A stretch of 5,549 nt of DNA from UBA5499 sp002426275 (GTDB taxonomy: Bacteria; Bacillota; DTU084). The position numbers and the translations under genes are program-made. The stretch spans positions 1-5,549 of the forward strand of contig CALASN010000076.1 in the NCBI GenBank assembly GCA_937888735.1, written 5' to 3'. The notes under the pieces are model-generated. The model ran no database searches. It was given only the letters and a program-made list of their open reading frames with translations, and had not been told where the DNA came from. Shown piece by piece: positions 5,424 to 5,549 of the stretch (the first letter of the stretch is position 1; every line of letters starts with the position of its first letter).

Positions 5424-5549
5424 TGTTCCTCCTCCAATCTTTGCTGCCACTGATAAATCAGCTCCAGAGCTTTCAACGGCGTCAGTTGATTGGGAGTAAT
5501 CGCCGTAATTTCGGCGCACAACCGCTCCTGGACCGTTTCTTCTTGAGCG
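5420..5549 (-). CDS. mutS: DNA mismatch repair protein MutS, C-terminal 42 residues (partial)
   Basis: The frame that ends with TGA at 5420-5422 and stays open to the right edge encodes 42 residues. They include ITPNQLTPLKALELIYQWQQ, which matches the conserved MutS tail (a run of Asn-x-Leu-Thr-Pro-Leu-x-Ala-Leu followed by a helix). The last codons are glutamate-rich (RLEEEQ) and contain the mutL ribosome binding site. The stop overlaps the mutL GTG by 4 nt. The mismatch-binding and ATPase domains lie outside the window. MutS recognises mismatches and small loops and recruits MutL. The short length limits the evidence, but the tail motif together with mutL next to it makes the call secure. 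Confidence 0.93.
   Translation of the reverse strand, partial: AQEETVQERLCAEITAITPNQLTPLKALELIYQWQQRLEEEQ
5428..5435 (-). promoter_or_regulatory. mutL ribosome binding site
   Basis: GGAGGAGG lies 4 nt (last GG) to 7 nt (first GGAGG) before the GTG at 5423, inside the final codons of mutS. It fixes the mutL start and indicates translational coupling of the two repair genes. Confidence 0.85.

Noticed and set aside
5424..5519. 32-residue N-terminal extension of MutL from an ATG at 5519
   Set aside because: It is the mutS C-terminal coding DNA read in another frame; the GTG at 5423 has the strong ribosome binding site and the family-typical start.

Overview
The window is a continuous run of minus-strand genes from what looks like an endospore-forming, clostridial-type member of the Bacillota. 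The evidence is the gene order mutS-mutL-miaA-hfq followed by a SpoVK/CbxX-type AAA+ ATPase, strong GGAGG-type ribosome binding sites, GTG/TTG starts, an endonuclease-type MutL, and a candidate promoter of the sporulation sigma-H class. The species cannot be named from this window.

Reading in the direction of transcription, from right to left: the last 42 codons of mutS (5420-5549) overlap the GTG start of mutL (3678-5423) by 4 nt. mutL is followed by the tRNA-modification gene miaA (2765-3670, possibly starting at an ATT codon at 3691). After a 60-nt gap with a candidate sigma-H/sigma-A-like promoter comes hfq (2471-2698). A rho-independent terminator (2444-2473) directly follows the hfq stop codon and closes this mismatch repair/RNA-modification block.

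Beyond the terminator is a tightly packed four-gene set: a SpoVK-like AAA+ ATPase (1412-2335), a small single-domain GTPase (816-1415), a polytopic membrane protein with two DDxxD-type acidic motifs (251-835) and a 49-residue one-helix protein whose glycines fall at every fourth residue (105-254). Each of these genes overlaps the next (4, 20 and 4 nt), and the last three have good ribosome binding sites inside the preceding gene. They are therefore probably translated in a coupled way and may work together. Their joint role is unknown; a sporulation or envelope role is only inferred from SpoVK.

The set ends at a perfect 11-bp hairpin (71-99). Seven nucleotides past it, the sequence from 63 to the left edge matches the 5' end of a group II intron RNA, with GUGCG at the boundary and a GGGUGAAAGUCCC-type element. 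Insertion just after a terminator-like hairpin in the same orientation is typical of class C (IIC) group II introns. The intron body and any reverse transcriptase gene lie outside the window.

There is no gene-free stretch longer than 300 bases. I see no tRNA, rRNA, CRISPR or insertion sequence.
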